A stretch of 60,000 nucleotides of DNA from contig NC_081414.1 in assembly GCF_030272615.1 (NCBI RefSeq), positions 52,262,636 to 52,322,635 on the forward strand, read 5' to 3'. A program made the translations under genes and the position numbers. Every line of letters starts with the position of its first letter. Positions within the stretch are counted from its first letter, which is position 1. The notes beneath the pieces were generated by a model, which was not told the DNA's origin, did not search any database, and worked only from the letters and a program-made list of their open reading frames with translations. The stretch is from Cryptomeria japonica (Eukaryota > Streptophyta > Pinopsida > Cupressales > Cupressaceae). Shown one piece after another: positions 1-10,300 of the stretch.

Positions 1-269
1 CTAGTCTTGGCGGACATTTTTCAGATTGTAACCAACCAGTTACAGGCGATGAGGTAGCATTTTTGCATTTTTGATTCCTTTTGACATCCTTTGTCACTGA
101 TGTCAAAGGGGGAGTAGTAGTATAGAGAAAAAGGAGTAGAGTGGAGAGAAAAATGCATGCACATAGGAGATCACTTGCTCAGGGGGAGCACATCTTTTTG
201 GATTTTAGTTTTGGGATAATAGTTTTTATTTTTCTCATGAGTGTTGCCATCAATGCCAAAGGGGGAGAT
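1..269 (+). mobile_element. Copia element Z, 3' end of internal region
   Basis: This is the non-coding tail of a Copia-type LTR retrotransposon that enters from the left edge. Three G-rich stretches lie here: a CAAAGGGGGAG at about 102-112, AGGGGGAG near 181, and a final AAAGGGGGAGA at 258-268. The last one abuts the LTR start and is the likely polypurine tract. Plant Copia elements commonly end in such tracts. No coding sequence is visible. The rest of the element lies outside the window. Confidence 0.6.
258..269 (+). other. Polypurine tract of Copia Z
   Basis: AAAGGGGGAGAT lies immediately before the TGTTGG that opens the LTR. In this class the tract primes plus-strand synthesis. Its position fixes the plus orientation and identifies the following LTR as the 3' copy. 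Confidence 0.65.
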
Positions 270-1072
270 TGTTGGCATTCTACACTCTAATGAGAATAGT
301 TGATGTTGTCATTGATGGATACCAACTAGCAACAGGTTTCTACACATGCACCAACATCATAGATATCATACACCGGCAGGCACCGACACCGATAGATACT
401 TTCACCGGCATCCAGTTTACATCGGAAATGAAGTATACCGGCACTCAGGCCGACATGTGATAAAGTTTTATTTATATGAATTGTTTTGTAAATGTAATTA
501 ACTATTTGTAAGATGACTTGGTATATTGTATAGACTCATATATGTATGAGATCTCATAGGTCATTTTGATGTAATGTAGAATTGGTAGAATGTAATTATT
601 GTATGAGGTGATATAATGGACAGCAAAGGTTTTGGTTAAGGTATCTAATTGAGCTTAAATAGGTACTGAACTAGGCATTTGAGATGCTACTTTGAGCAGT
701 ACATTGTATTGGATTTAATTATCCATATTGTAGTCAATGAGACTCTTTTGAGCAGTGCACTCAAGCAGTTGGCCTTCCTGTATGTGTAGGCCCTTATTGT
801 AAGTAGTATTTATTCATTGGCCAGTGAGTAAATATTGTGGGTCACAAATCCCACCGAAGTTTTTCCCACACTAGGTTTCCTCGTTAAAATATCTTTTGTT
901 ATGGTGTGTTTCTATGTTGTCTCTGTTATTTGTGTTTACTACATTAATTCTTGTTTACCGATACATTGTTTTGGGTTGTAAAGTTATAAATAAGTTTAAA
1001 TATTCAATCAACTAGTTAGACACTGATTCACCCCCCCTCTCAGTGTCTTTGGGTCTGTCATTGAATCTAACA
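270..1072 (+). repeat. 3' LTR of Copia element Z
   Basis: The LTR starts TGTTGGCATT directly after the polypurine tract and ends TCTAACA, giving TG...CA ends and about 803 bp. Near its end it has a run CACCCCCCCTCTCAG. A very similar run lies near the end of the separate Copia LTR at 31186-32510, so both belong to related Copia families. No partner 5' LTR is in the window, so the right end and target duplication cannot be verified. The short open frame over its first 190 bases is not a gene. Confidence 0.6.
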
Positions 1073-1603
1073 GTTTTGAATGTTCAATAGTAGAACAAAG
1101 TAGTCACATTGAAATTTCATCAAAGATATTTAATTCACATATTGTTTCCCATATGCTATTGAAGTCTAAGGTGTCATGTTGCAAGCCAATTGTTGCCCAT
1201 ATATAATTGAGTTTATTCTTATTATTGCTTTATACTTCTTTAGATAATCTTGTATGATTATATAAAATTAAGAAATTAATCTTATATTTGCTTAAACTTT
1301 GAAGAGTTTATTCTAGAAATTTCACCTTGATCCTAAAAATCTAAAAATATTAGAGTTTAGGCTAGAGTTATTATATTAATTACACAATGATTATGTGAGA
1401 TTTATGATAACACTTGGTTAAATTTCTAAGTTTATTGGTCCAAGGGAGGTTTGCGCTATGAACTACATTGAGATCCATTACATCAAATTTATCATCATAA
1501 TATGTATTTTAAAATGTTCTCTTCTACATGTTTCAAGGTTCTATGCAATGACTTCTAATAGATGCATATCAATCTTAATGTTGAAGGTTTAATATATAAG
1601 AAC
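1073..1603. other. Unassigned AT-rich spacer
   Basis: This stretch between the Copia LTR and the minus-strand LTR at 1604 has no open frame of note, no tandem array and no sequence I recognise elsewhere in the window. It may be older repeat debris. Confidence 0.4.
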
Positions 1604-2343
1604 TGTTTATGGTGAAAGTGGAAACAACAATATTGAAAGACTAAATGAATTCAACCACAAAACCCTAGCCTAACAATCAATGAAGATCCACTATAACATA
1701 TGAAGATTACCTAAGACAATGCAAATCAAATGAAATCACAAAGATTATACCATCACATGTCCAATAGGATTTGAATCTCCATTCTTCCTATCTCCATTGG
1801 TCTTGCTTGATATATTTGCTCTCAGATTTTATGTGTGCACAAGAGGTCAACAAAGAATGGAAATGTGTTTGCAAGTAGGCTTGATCGCATATGAAAGTTT
1901 GAGAGCATAGTGTAGTCGGGGGTTAATAACGGAGGAAGCATCTCCTTATATAGAAGACACTATAAGAAATGGAAGGATAAGATTGAGAGGTGTAAAAGAT
2001 AAATGGTCGGCTATGATTAGAGGGTAGGTAGTGTAGGAATTAAGAGATGAATGACATGTGTCATAGGTAGAAAATGCTAATGAATTAATTAAATAAATAA
2101 AGATTTATTTTAATTAATAGAGGAAGTGGGATCAATTAAATAAATAAGATATTTATTTAATTTAGGGAAATGATAATTTAAATAAATAAATGTATTTATT
2201 TAAATGAGAAATAAGGCTAGAAGAGGATAAATGAATTAAATAAATAAATAAAGATTTATTCAATTAATAGAAGAATTAGGCTCAAATAATTAAATAAATA
2301 AATATATTTATTTAATTAGACAAGACAATTTTAGGTGTCTACA
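1604..2343 (-). repeat. 3' LTR of Tat-like element D (minus)
   Basis: Read on the minus strand the LTR starts TGTAGACACCTAAAATTGTC right after a polypurine tract and ends TAAACA. It matches the plus-strand LTR at 23184-23964 along its whole length, so the two are copies of one family in opposite orientation. It contains a series of palindromic blocks of the type TTAAATAAATA-N-TTTATTTA (2080-2320) and a TATA box read on the minus strand at 1945-1953. The length is 740 bp against 781 bp in the other copy. Confidence 0.85.
1945..1953 (-). promoter_or_regulatory. LTR TATA box, element D
   Basis: The minus strand reads CTATATAAG here, in the same context as the TATA at 23603-23612 in the sister LTR. 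It is the probable core promoter for transcription of the element. Confidence 0.55.
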
Positions 2344-2357
2344 TTTTGCCCCTCTTT
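2344..2357 (-). other. Polypurine tract of element D
   Basis: The minus strand reads AAAGAGGGGCAAAA and touches the LTR start. The same tract precedes the LTR at 23184, which confirms the LTR boundary and the minus orientation of D. Confidence 0.8.
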
Positions 2358-2571
2358 GAGACAATGCATCTTGTCGTGTTGTTCCAAAGAAGATAAGATG
2401 AACTAATACAAAGTTGCCCCAAGATGGGAATGATATGCCCCCTCGAGAGATTGGATGAAAATGTCTGAAAATATCGCAGACAAACTCTCGATAAGAAAGA
2501 AAGGTTAGAAAGAACTGACCGGATAGGATATAGTGACAAAGTCATGGGATAAGGAAGACTGACACGGGAGA

Positions 2572-2601
2572 CTAGGGCTAGGGCTAGGGCTAGGGTTAGG
2601 G
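2572..2601 (+). repeat. Telomere-like hexamer array
   Basis: Four CTAGGG units are followed by one TTAGGG. The array sits just upstream of the TATA box of the antisense PMD gene copy. The sister copy (about 22930-22950, read on minus) has only a rudimentary version of the motif. Local expansion of a telo-box-like promoter motif is more likely than a true telomere remnant. Confidence 0.6.
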
Positions 2602-2604
2602 TAG

Positions 2605-2613
2605 TCTATAAGA
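2605..2613 (+). promoter_or_regulatory. TATA box of PMD gene copy in D
   Basis: TCTATAAGA lies about 92 bp before the ATG at 2705. The sister copy has TCTATAAAATAG at the corresponding place. Conservation between two otherwise diverged copies supports a real promoter, running opposite to the element's own transcription. Confidence 0.6.
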
Positions 2614-2704
2614 TAGACCACGAGGGGAAACCATCCTCATTGTCATCCACACATCCAAGAGATCAGAGTGCAGAGAGAGCATAGAGCAGCAGCAGTCATT
2701 AGCG

Positions 2705-4457
2705 ATGGCATTGGTTCATAGATTCGATCGCATTCGCCGATTTCAAAGGCCAGCAAATGCAGGAGAACCGGTAAGTACCACAAAACCTCCTTGTACTTTG
2801 TTGCTTTAAATGTTGTCATAAATGCATGTTAGGTAGCGCAATAAATGCATTTTAGGTATGTCTAGAAAAAATGTCAAGCGAGGTAAAAACGCTAAGGCGC
2901 ATCGGCATTGGTGCCAGGCGCGTCCGGATTGGCTAGGTGCGTTTGTGCTGTATGAGTGCATTTATGTAGTCTGCAAGCGTGTTTATGTCATAAATGTGTG
3001 TTTGTGTCTTCTAGGCCAAATTGGCAGTTCTGTGATGAACATACGCTGTCGATTGGACAAGTTGCTAAGAGGGTACACTCAAGCAGGTCCTCTAGGAAAG
3101 ACTAGGATAGCAAATAGGGCTAGGATTGCCAATTCTATGATAGAATATATGTTGCCAATCAAGAAAATACTCAAGAGGATACACTCAAGAAGAGGCCCTA
3201 GGATAGGATAGATCGAGGCACTTTGTGATGAACAAGGAGTACCAAAGAAATTGACAATTCTATGATAGAACATACGTTGTCAATTGGATAAGGCTGAAAT
3301 TGACAATTCTGTGATAGAACATACGTTGTCAATTGGATAAGCTACCCAAGAGGATACACTCAAGTAGGTGCCCTAAAAGATAGGATCAAAGTAGCATTTT
3401 GTGATGAACAGGGAATTCTACTAGGATAAAAAATTAGTACTTTGTGATGAACAGGGAGTACTAAAAAGAGCAGCACTTTGTGATGAATAGGGAGTACCAC
3501 TAGGATAGAAAGTAGTACTTTGTGATGAATAGGGAGTACCACTAGGATTGACATAGTTGATTTGCTTGACTGCAGGAGGACCTACCTATGCTACAGTCAT
3601 GGGAGAAATTCCCTTTGACTAAGAGTTTGCGAGCAGAGCTGACATTCAAGGATAGAGTAGCAGTTGAGGTCATGGGTCTGCGATATATTCTGTATGTGCC
3701 TGAGTTTCGGGTGAACATGGGATTGCTGACTACGCTAGTTGAGAGATGGAACTCAGAGACTTGCACGTTTCATTTGCCGATGGGTGAGATGACAGTCATC
3801 TTGGAGGATTTATATAGGATATTGAGGATACTGATTGATGGGGATTTGGTTCCTTACGATCGAGACGAAGACAGGGATGCACTGAGACGAGTGTTTCAGG
3901 ATCCAGGACTGGAGATGAGGGTTGGACATGGACAACCATAGGAGCAACCATAGGGATAGGGGGAGGTGGGAGGAGAGGAGGAGGATGAGCTAGAATATTT
4001 GAGGGAGATCTGTCAGGGACAAGCAGATGAGATCTAGGATCTAGAGAGGGATACAGCTAGGATCAAGAGACAACTGATGGACACTAAGTAGGAGAGGGAT
4101 CAAGCTATTCAACACTGTACCGAGGCCGAGACAACACTGAGGGAAGGGAGGCAGGCAATAGAGGACATAGGGGCTGGCTACGCCTATGTTCTACGAGCAA
4201 GGGAGGAGATAGCCTACTGGAGAGGCCTATACTATGGAGTGATGCCACCAGATCAGTGGGCTAGGAGCTTTCGGAGACCATCACAGACGACGACGACCAG
4301 TGGAGGGAGAGACAGGAGACATGCATTGAGTGGTGGGGTCATGGGTCCTCTACCACCACCAGATAGAGGGGGCAGGAGAGATGATCATGGGGCAGGTCCT
4401 TCCAGGGCTCAAACTCCGTCGAGGCCAGCTGGCTCTGAGGGAGGGAGTTCTTCATAG
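2705..4457 (+). pseudogene. PMD (MAIN-like plant mobile domain) gene, decayed, antisense in element D
   Basis: Inferred model: exon 1 at 2705-2770 (22 codons starting MALVHRFDRIRRFQ), donor GTAAGT at 2771, intron to acceptor TGCAG ending 3575, exon 2 at 3576-4457. Splicing keeps the frame. Exon 2 carries a plant mobile domain core: the ERW-N-SETCTFHLP-MGEMT segment (near 3745-3790) followed by LED-LYRIL and a DGDLVPYDRD stretch. A charged, probably helical tail and a Pro/Gly/Arg-rich C-terminus follow. One frame runs through to 4455 but contains TAG at 3939, 3951, 3957, 4035 and 4089. No other stop type interrupts it. PMD proteins of the MAIN/MAIL family occur both as host genes and inside plant transposons. 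The gene lies antisense to element D, between its missing pol and its PPT. It is non-functional as it stands; the splice model is inferred. Confidence 0.75.
3005..3550. repeat. Two interleaved minisatellites inside PMD intron (D)
   Basis: The intron holds four copies of a module around GATAGAACATACGTTGTCAA (about 3021, 3126, 3251, 3301), most followed by AGGATACACTCAAG. After them come at least five copies of a unit built on TTTGTGATGAACAGGGAGTA (3215-3550), spaced roughly 40-60 bp. Both modules recur, inverted, at 6930-7380 in element A. The short open frames over this area are produced by the repeats and are not genes. Confidence 0.8.
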
Positions 4458-4583
4458 TCTTAGAGGGCTCCCTATGTATCAATTTTGTACTAGTAATTCT
4501 ATCTCAGTTTCTTCATCAAGGAAGACAATCACTTGAGATACACATCATTCAGTCAAGGAATGTTGCAGTAACAATCATAAGGT
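4458..4583. other. Junction between elements D and A
   Basis: From 4464 to about 4500 the sequence still resembles the reverse complement of about 6440-6490, the 3' flank of the PMD copy in A, so it belongs to D. By 4584 the plus-strand integrase end of A is readable. D and A are both truncated on their pol side and meet head to head here. No target duplication is visible, so rearrangement or deletion is likelier than simple insertion. Confidence 0.5.
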
Positions 4584-4800
4584 TAAGCCTCACACATTTG
4601 AGGTGGGTGCCTTGGTTCTTAGAGAAAATCCTAAAAATCAGCAAGATAGAGAGAAGAAGGGCAAGTTTGAACCAAACTGGCTTGGTCCTTACATCATCAC
4701 AGCAACATATGGATCTAGTGCATATCAGCTCTCAACCACAGAGGGTGAACCTTTGGAGGATCCTATCAATAGCATGCACCTTCGCAGGTTTCACACATAG
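4584..4800 (+). pseudogene. Integrase C-terminus of Tat-like element A
   Basis: The frame reads a typical end of a Ty3/Gypsy (Tat-type) integrase: TFEVGALVLRENPKNQQD, then KKGKFEPNWLGPYIIT, GSSAYQLST and the closing NSMHLRRFHT before the stop. The same order appears at the end of element Y on the minus strand (43717-43830). Everything upstream (gag, PR, RT, RH and most of INT) is missing in A. It is a remnant and cannot act by itself. Confidence 0.8.
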
Positions 4801-6375
4801 CTCTTCAGAGTATCCCAATTCAAAAATACAAAAAAATCAAAAAATTCAAAAGGACAAAAAAAAATCATAAAAATAAAAAATCGTTACTTGGTGAAAACCT
4901 GGCAAACAGGCACCTTGTGACAATAAATAAAATTGAAAAATAGAAAAACATTTTCATCCAACGGTGAAAACCACTTCGGTGGTGCCTTGGGCAAGTACCA
5001 TTGTGTAAACTGGGTCACCAGCGCCATGCATAGAGACATTGCTCCTCTCTCCTTCAGGATTCACCTTCATCCTTCACTTTGCACACACTCACAACCTATC
5101 CATCCATAATAAACTTACCCATTCCCATCATGGCTTGTTATTGATCTACCTAAGATTGGTTAGCCATTCATAATAACCCCCTTTTCACCCTTTCCATCCA
5201 TAATAAATCAACTCCTATCTGTGGCTAAGGCAGATCCTACGTCTAGTGATGGGTGTGGAACCGAGATCATCACATGTTTTGAGGAGTACAGTTTCTTCCA
5301 ATTTTGTTTAGTCTATCCGTGCACAATCCACAATAAAGCAACATTTGCATCGCCAATCCGCAATAAAGTTCCATCTTCTCTGCAATAAAGTATCAGTTTC
5401 ATGGATTCAGTCAGTTATAGATGAGACACAGCAACAACAATGGGCTTCAACAAATCAAATATTTCAATAGACTCAGACAACATTATGGTTAAGTGCTATC
5501 TATCCTTTTGTGAAAGTAAACATTGTGACCACAATCAAATAAGACTTATACAAGTGATAAGAGACACTAAACTTGAGGACTACAGTGGATGTTGGTATCA
5601 AGTCTTGGTTTTATTTTGATTTTATCTTTTGGTGACATGTCTTTTAGCTTTTCCAGGATGTCTCTAACTAGAGATTTTATCTCCAAGATGTCTTTGACTA
5701 GAAAGACGAGGATGGGGTATCGTCACCTATTTTTCTTTGCTATCTGTGGATTGTCTCTTAGTAATGCTATGACTTGTCCAAGGATATGAGGATGCTATGA
5801 GTCTAGTATGAACTGGGGCATTCCTTGTTTGCGACTATCTTATCTCCATGCAAATAGGTACAATGACTTTCTAGGTCGAACATATGCCTCGATTGTTATA
5901 ACCTACTTGCCATAATAAAGCTCAATGATGATAATGCACAAGAAGCTCTTTCACTTTCATATCTTCTATCTTCCATCCCCCTTTCTTGATTGACTTCCAT
6001 CATCCTTCTTGAGTCCATGTAGCCTGCTATAACATGACTGAGTTTAATGACATGCCAAAAACATTTGCATTTCATGTAGTCTGCACCTGCATTTCCACAT
6101 ATTAAGCATTTCATACATACATATAGATATCACAATTGCATCACATCCTACACACAACACATATTAGCACATTTTACATTTGCATTATCATATCCATCTA
6201 CATTTCATACATTCACATTTGCATTTGTATAACATATAAAAACATAAAAGAACAAAAATATTGCATTTCCTCATGTACATATTTGCATCCATATCATAAG
6301 CATAACATAGAAACATACATCACATAGGTACACCTACATATAGCTACCACAATGATGAATCATCTCATATATATA
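4801..6375 (+). mobile_element. 3' non-coding region of element A
   Basis: After the integrase stop the sequence is A-rich, then contains two related phrases built on GGTGAAAACC and GCCTTG (about 4890-5000). A series of CCATCCATAATAAA- and CAATAAAG-like repeats follows (5100-5390), which gives several AATAAA signals. From 6110 to 6360 it is a low-complexity run rich in CATTT and CATA. No protein is supported; the small open frames here show no family features. Confidence 0.6.
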
Positions 6376-6901
6376 TCAAAAATCATAAGTGTCATGATAC
6401 AATGATGTCAAAATCATATGGCTATAATCACCCGAAGGTGTCATCATATAAAATAGTACAAGACTGATACACATGAGCCCACTGATCACTCCTGCCAGTA
6501 CTGCTGGTAGCGTCAATTTGGTCTGTGTCATGGTGTCACATGCCACATGTCCATCCCTCATCTCTAGTCCTAGATCCTAAAACACTCGTCTCAGGGCATC
6601 CCTATCTCTGTCTCGATCATAGGGTATCAACTCCCCATCGATCGGTATCCACAGTATCCTATAAACATCCTCTAAGGTGACTGTCATCTCACCCATCAGT
6701 AAATGAAAATGTACAAGTCTCTGAGTGCCATCTCTCAGCTAATGCAGTCAGAAACCCCATGTTCACCCAAAACTCAGGCACATACAGAATGAATCGCAAA
6801 CCCATAACCTCAATTGTGGCTCTGTTCTCAAATGTCAGCTCTACTCGTAAACTCTGAGTCGATGGGAATCTCTCTCGTGACTCCAGCATAGGTTAGTACT
6901 C
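6376..6901 (-). pseudogene. PMD gene exon 2 copy in element A, antisense
   Basis: This is the second copy of the plant mobile domain gene, minus strand, antisense to A. The acceptor CTGCAG ends at 6902 and the exon opens at 6901, but its third codon is TAA. From 6889 it reads MLESRERFPSTQSLR, then VMGLRFILYVPEF and ERWHSETCTF as in D. The frame shifts inside the FHLP-GEMT motif near 6690 and continues as TVTLEDVYRIL and IPYDRDRDRDALRRVF. A TAG follows where D has CAG. The C-terminal part differs from D: the charged helical tail is absent and a hydrophobic stretch (about VLAGVISGLMCISLVLFYMM) leads to the stop at 6376. It is non-functional and shorter than D. Confidence 0.75.
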
Positions 6902-6929
6902 CTGCAGTCAAGCAAATCAACTGTCAGTC

Positions 6930-7260
6930 AAAGTGGCATTCCCTGTTCATCACAAAATGTTGTTTTTTATCTTAAGTGCTTATGATACTATATCCTAGTG
7001 ACACTCACTGTTCATCACAAAGTTTTGCTTCTATCCTATGACACTCACTGTTCATCACAAAGTGTTGCTTCTATCCTGGTGGTACTCCCCGTTCATCACA
7101 AAGTACTACATGTTTTGCACTCCCTGTTCATCACAAAGTGTTGCTCATATTTGCACTCCCTGTTCATCACAAAATATTGCTCATATTTTAGTACTCCTTG
7201 TTCATCACAAATTACTATGTCTTGGTACTCCTTGTTCATCACAAAGTGCCTCGATCTATC
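6930..7260. repeat. Minisatellite in PMD intron of A
   Basis: At least seven units centred on CTGTTCATCACAAAGT occur here, separated by variable 15-30-bp spacers such as TTGCTTCTATCC. It is the reverse complement of the array at 3215-3550 and has a different copy number. It lies inside the intron of the antisense PMD copy. Confidence 0.85.
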
Positions 7261-7376
7261 TTATCCTAGGGCCTTTGCTTGAGTGTATCCTCTTGAGTAG
7301 TTTCCTAATTGGCAACGTATGTTCTATCACATAATTGTCAATCCTAGCCCTATCTACTATCATAGTCTTCCCTAAA

Positions 7377-7381
7377 GGACC
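7377..7381. repeat. Target site duplication of element B, left
   Basis: GGACC precedes the TGTTGGGACT start of B. The same five bases follow the end of B at 22311-22315. Removing B and one GGACC restores a continuous match to the intron in D (AGGACCTGCTTGAGTG context), which proves the insertion. Confidence 0.95.
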
Positions 7382-10300
7382 TGTTGGGACTATTAAATTT
7401 CGAGTCAAGTTTCGAGGCCCAATTCAGATTTTTGCTTTACATTTCCAAATGAGTCAGTTTGAATTGCCTAGTTAGAGAGGGGGTAAAATGGAACCAGTTG
7501 ATTTTTAGGGGGTAAGGCTTTGGAAACTTGTTGTAAACCTTTCATTTGGCCTATTCAATGATGTGCAACTTTCAGAATTCAGTTTGGATAAGTTTATGAG
7601 GTACCCATTTTGAGGGGTGAGCTGAAAGTGCATTTTAGGCACAAATGCAGATTTTATTGAGTAGCCTACTTTGAGCGATTATATCTTTTGCCCTATTGAT
7701 CATCATGGAGAATTTAAAAATGGATTCAATTGTATACATAAATTTGAGTTATCTTACAAATTTTCAAGTCCTAACGAATCCATCTGCTTAGTTTTTGAAG
7801 ATCAATCCGTTTGCAGTTTGTGTGTTTTGGCAAGTCCCTATTACGACAGCTAGTCGGAGCCCTGTTTTGTACAAGTGTAAAAGTTACCTCAATGAGTGTC
7901 ATGCCAAAATGTTTCTTTTGGGTTAATGCTGGTATAAATGACAAGTTATGTTTCAAATTTCAAGCCTCTGCCAATCCGTTTGATCAAACATCCTTGAATC
8001 TTGAAGTTATGTCGTGAGCTGCTAAAATCAAAAATCCTCCCTTCTGCGTGGCATGCTAAAGTTGAACTGGGAATAGACCACGATAATATTTTGAACCAAT
8101 GCAACCAGCAGCTTGAGCCTTTTCCTTGATCAACATTGGGGGTTTTCAAGCTTTTGAAACTTTCATGCAAAAGCAAAAAACATTTTAATATATCCCTCTG
8201 CATGGTTTATGTGGAACAACAGAAACTTTAAAGAAAATACAATGGGGATAATGGAAATTGGCATCCTGTGTAAGGGTTTTCAAACTCCACGCTATGAGTC
8301 CATCTTCCCTTTGCATGGGTTTTTACGTGACCTGGAGATAGCATAAAAAAACCCCAAGTTTGCTCAGCCATGGTGTTTGGAAGGGGCATAAAGCTTTCGA
8401 ATGCAGCCTCTGCGTGGATGGAGTTTGGAGAGGAAGGTGTTTTAGAAGCTCCAAAGCAAATATAAAACCAGTAGCTCCCTGTCGTGGTGCATGGTGATGT
8501 TTTCATCAGTTTTAAACTTTTCATTGCTAGCCATTGGCAAGTCACCATGAAAATCTTCAAAGATATACAATCCCAATTTTGGAGTTTTAGTCCCACATTG
8601 GTGGTGGGAGAGAAACTTTTGATTTTCATAAGCAAAAGCCCACACAAGTATAATGTCAAAGCCATCAAGGCTTTTGACGGATGGTGCCCGTTGGGCGCCC
8701 AAGCGGAACCCACACGCGTGGGCACAGATCCCAAGGTGATCGGAGGTGGATGACACGTGGCGACAAGTAGACCCCACAAAGGCACGTATCCCGAGGCAAG
8801 CAGGTGAATTTTGCAGAGAAGGGTCAGCTTAACCAGTGAGCAGGTTGCAGAGGATCCGACGAAGCACGTTGATTCGCAGGCCGAAGGTGCTCACTAGTTA
8901 AGGTCTGTGAAACAACTAAAAGAGGTTAAAGATCATGCAGGTTCCAGCCAATCAGACGGTGCACGCGACTTCATGAAGGCGAGATGCATGAATGTTAGAG
9001 GCTGCGAAATGGCAAAAAGCCCAGGGCGAAAAATGCAGGAATTAAAGATCGTGCAAGTTCCAAGCAGATCAAGGGCTCGCGTGATTTCGTGACCCAAAGT
9101 TGCACGCCGGTTACCGTCTACGAAATGGCGAAAGCTAGGTGGCGATGATGTGGCAGGTCCAGTTGGTCATTTAGCAGGTAGGCCTTGTCCTAGTGGCGGT
9201 GACGTGGCGTATAGGTGGACAAACAAGTGGCAGTGACAAAGTAGACACATGGCGGTGATGAGGTGTCATCTGAGGTGGCACCGAGTGGATCCTGTGAACC
9301 AATCAGAGATCACCATGTGGCAAGGCATTAGAGCACAATCAGAGCAAAAATCAAAGTTAAATGCAGATTTATTATATAGTTCAGACTATATAAAAATTTG
9401 AAAAATTTAAATGATGTGCACATGTTGAGGAATTAATTCGCTTAGGGCTCAATTTTTGCTCAAAATATGAAGTATTATATATCGCCGGAAAGCTCTCGGG
9501 ATAAGGAATCTGATTAGGAAGTTAATTTTAACCAATTTGGGATATTTCGAGAGTAGTTTCCATGGGAAATAAGAAGATATTTTTGCAGTTAGGGACATAG
9601 GAGACACTTGGCAATTTCGGTTGCAGATTTGATCCTTTACCTCTCCTTGTTATTCCAATTTTCTTCTCATTGTAGTGGTTCTAGAAATTTGGAGAATGGC
9701 TCCATATTTTCATGGCTTCCAATTCTGAGTTCTTTACAAAATTGTATAGGACAATGTCCTTTTCCATAGAATAGAGTTTGATTCATGCTATAGGTGTTAT
9801 TTGTTGCAGGTTCTTGTGTATGTAAGGCATACATAAATTCACACAAGATTGTCTCTAGATTTGTATTTCCATTTTATCAAATCAGATCCTCAAGGAGGAT
9901 GAAATTTGTTATCTCAAGGAGATAGTTGTGATTGTTTGCAGGGATTCTTCAAGGAAGGATTTAAATTCTGTAATAAATCATGAATAATGGAATATAGTTT
10001 CAAGATCTGATGATTTTGTGAATGATCTTAGCAATGCATTTATGTAAGGTATTAATACATGAATATTTAATAATGAAGATGGATTTGCAATCGAAGCTTC
10101 CATTTATAGTTTGATGTATGACTCTGTTGCCCTTGGATAAGGCACTGATCTTGCAATTAAGGGGGTTCTCAAACCAATTTAAAATCCAATCAAAATATTT
10201 TTAGTTTATGTTATGTTTTGAAATGTTTCATCTATCTCATGCTCAAGCATAGTTGAGTTTTATGTGTAGATCTATCCCATCTGCAATAAACTACTTGTTT

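Noticed and set aside
2572-2601. Interstitial telomere or ancient chromosome end
   Set aside because: Only five hexamers, four of them CTAGGG, in a promoter position with a rudimentary counterpart in the sister copy.
6998-7334. Repetitive frames with HHKVLL/PCSSQS periodicity
   Set aside because: They are translations of the CTGTTCATCACAAAGT minisatellite in the PMD intron.
8228-8785. Minus-strand 185-codon frame in the 5' LTR of B
   Set aside because: It lies in an LTR, is broken in the 3' LTR copy (15093-15675) and shows no domain features; chance open frame.
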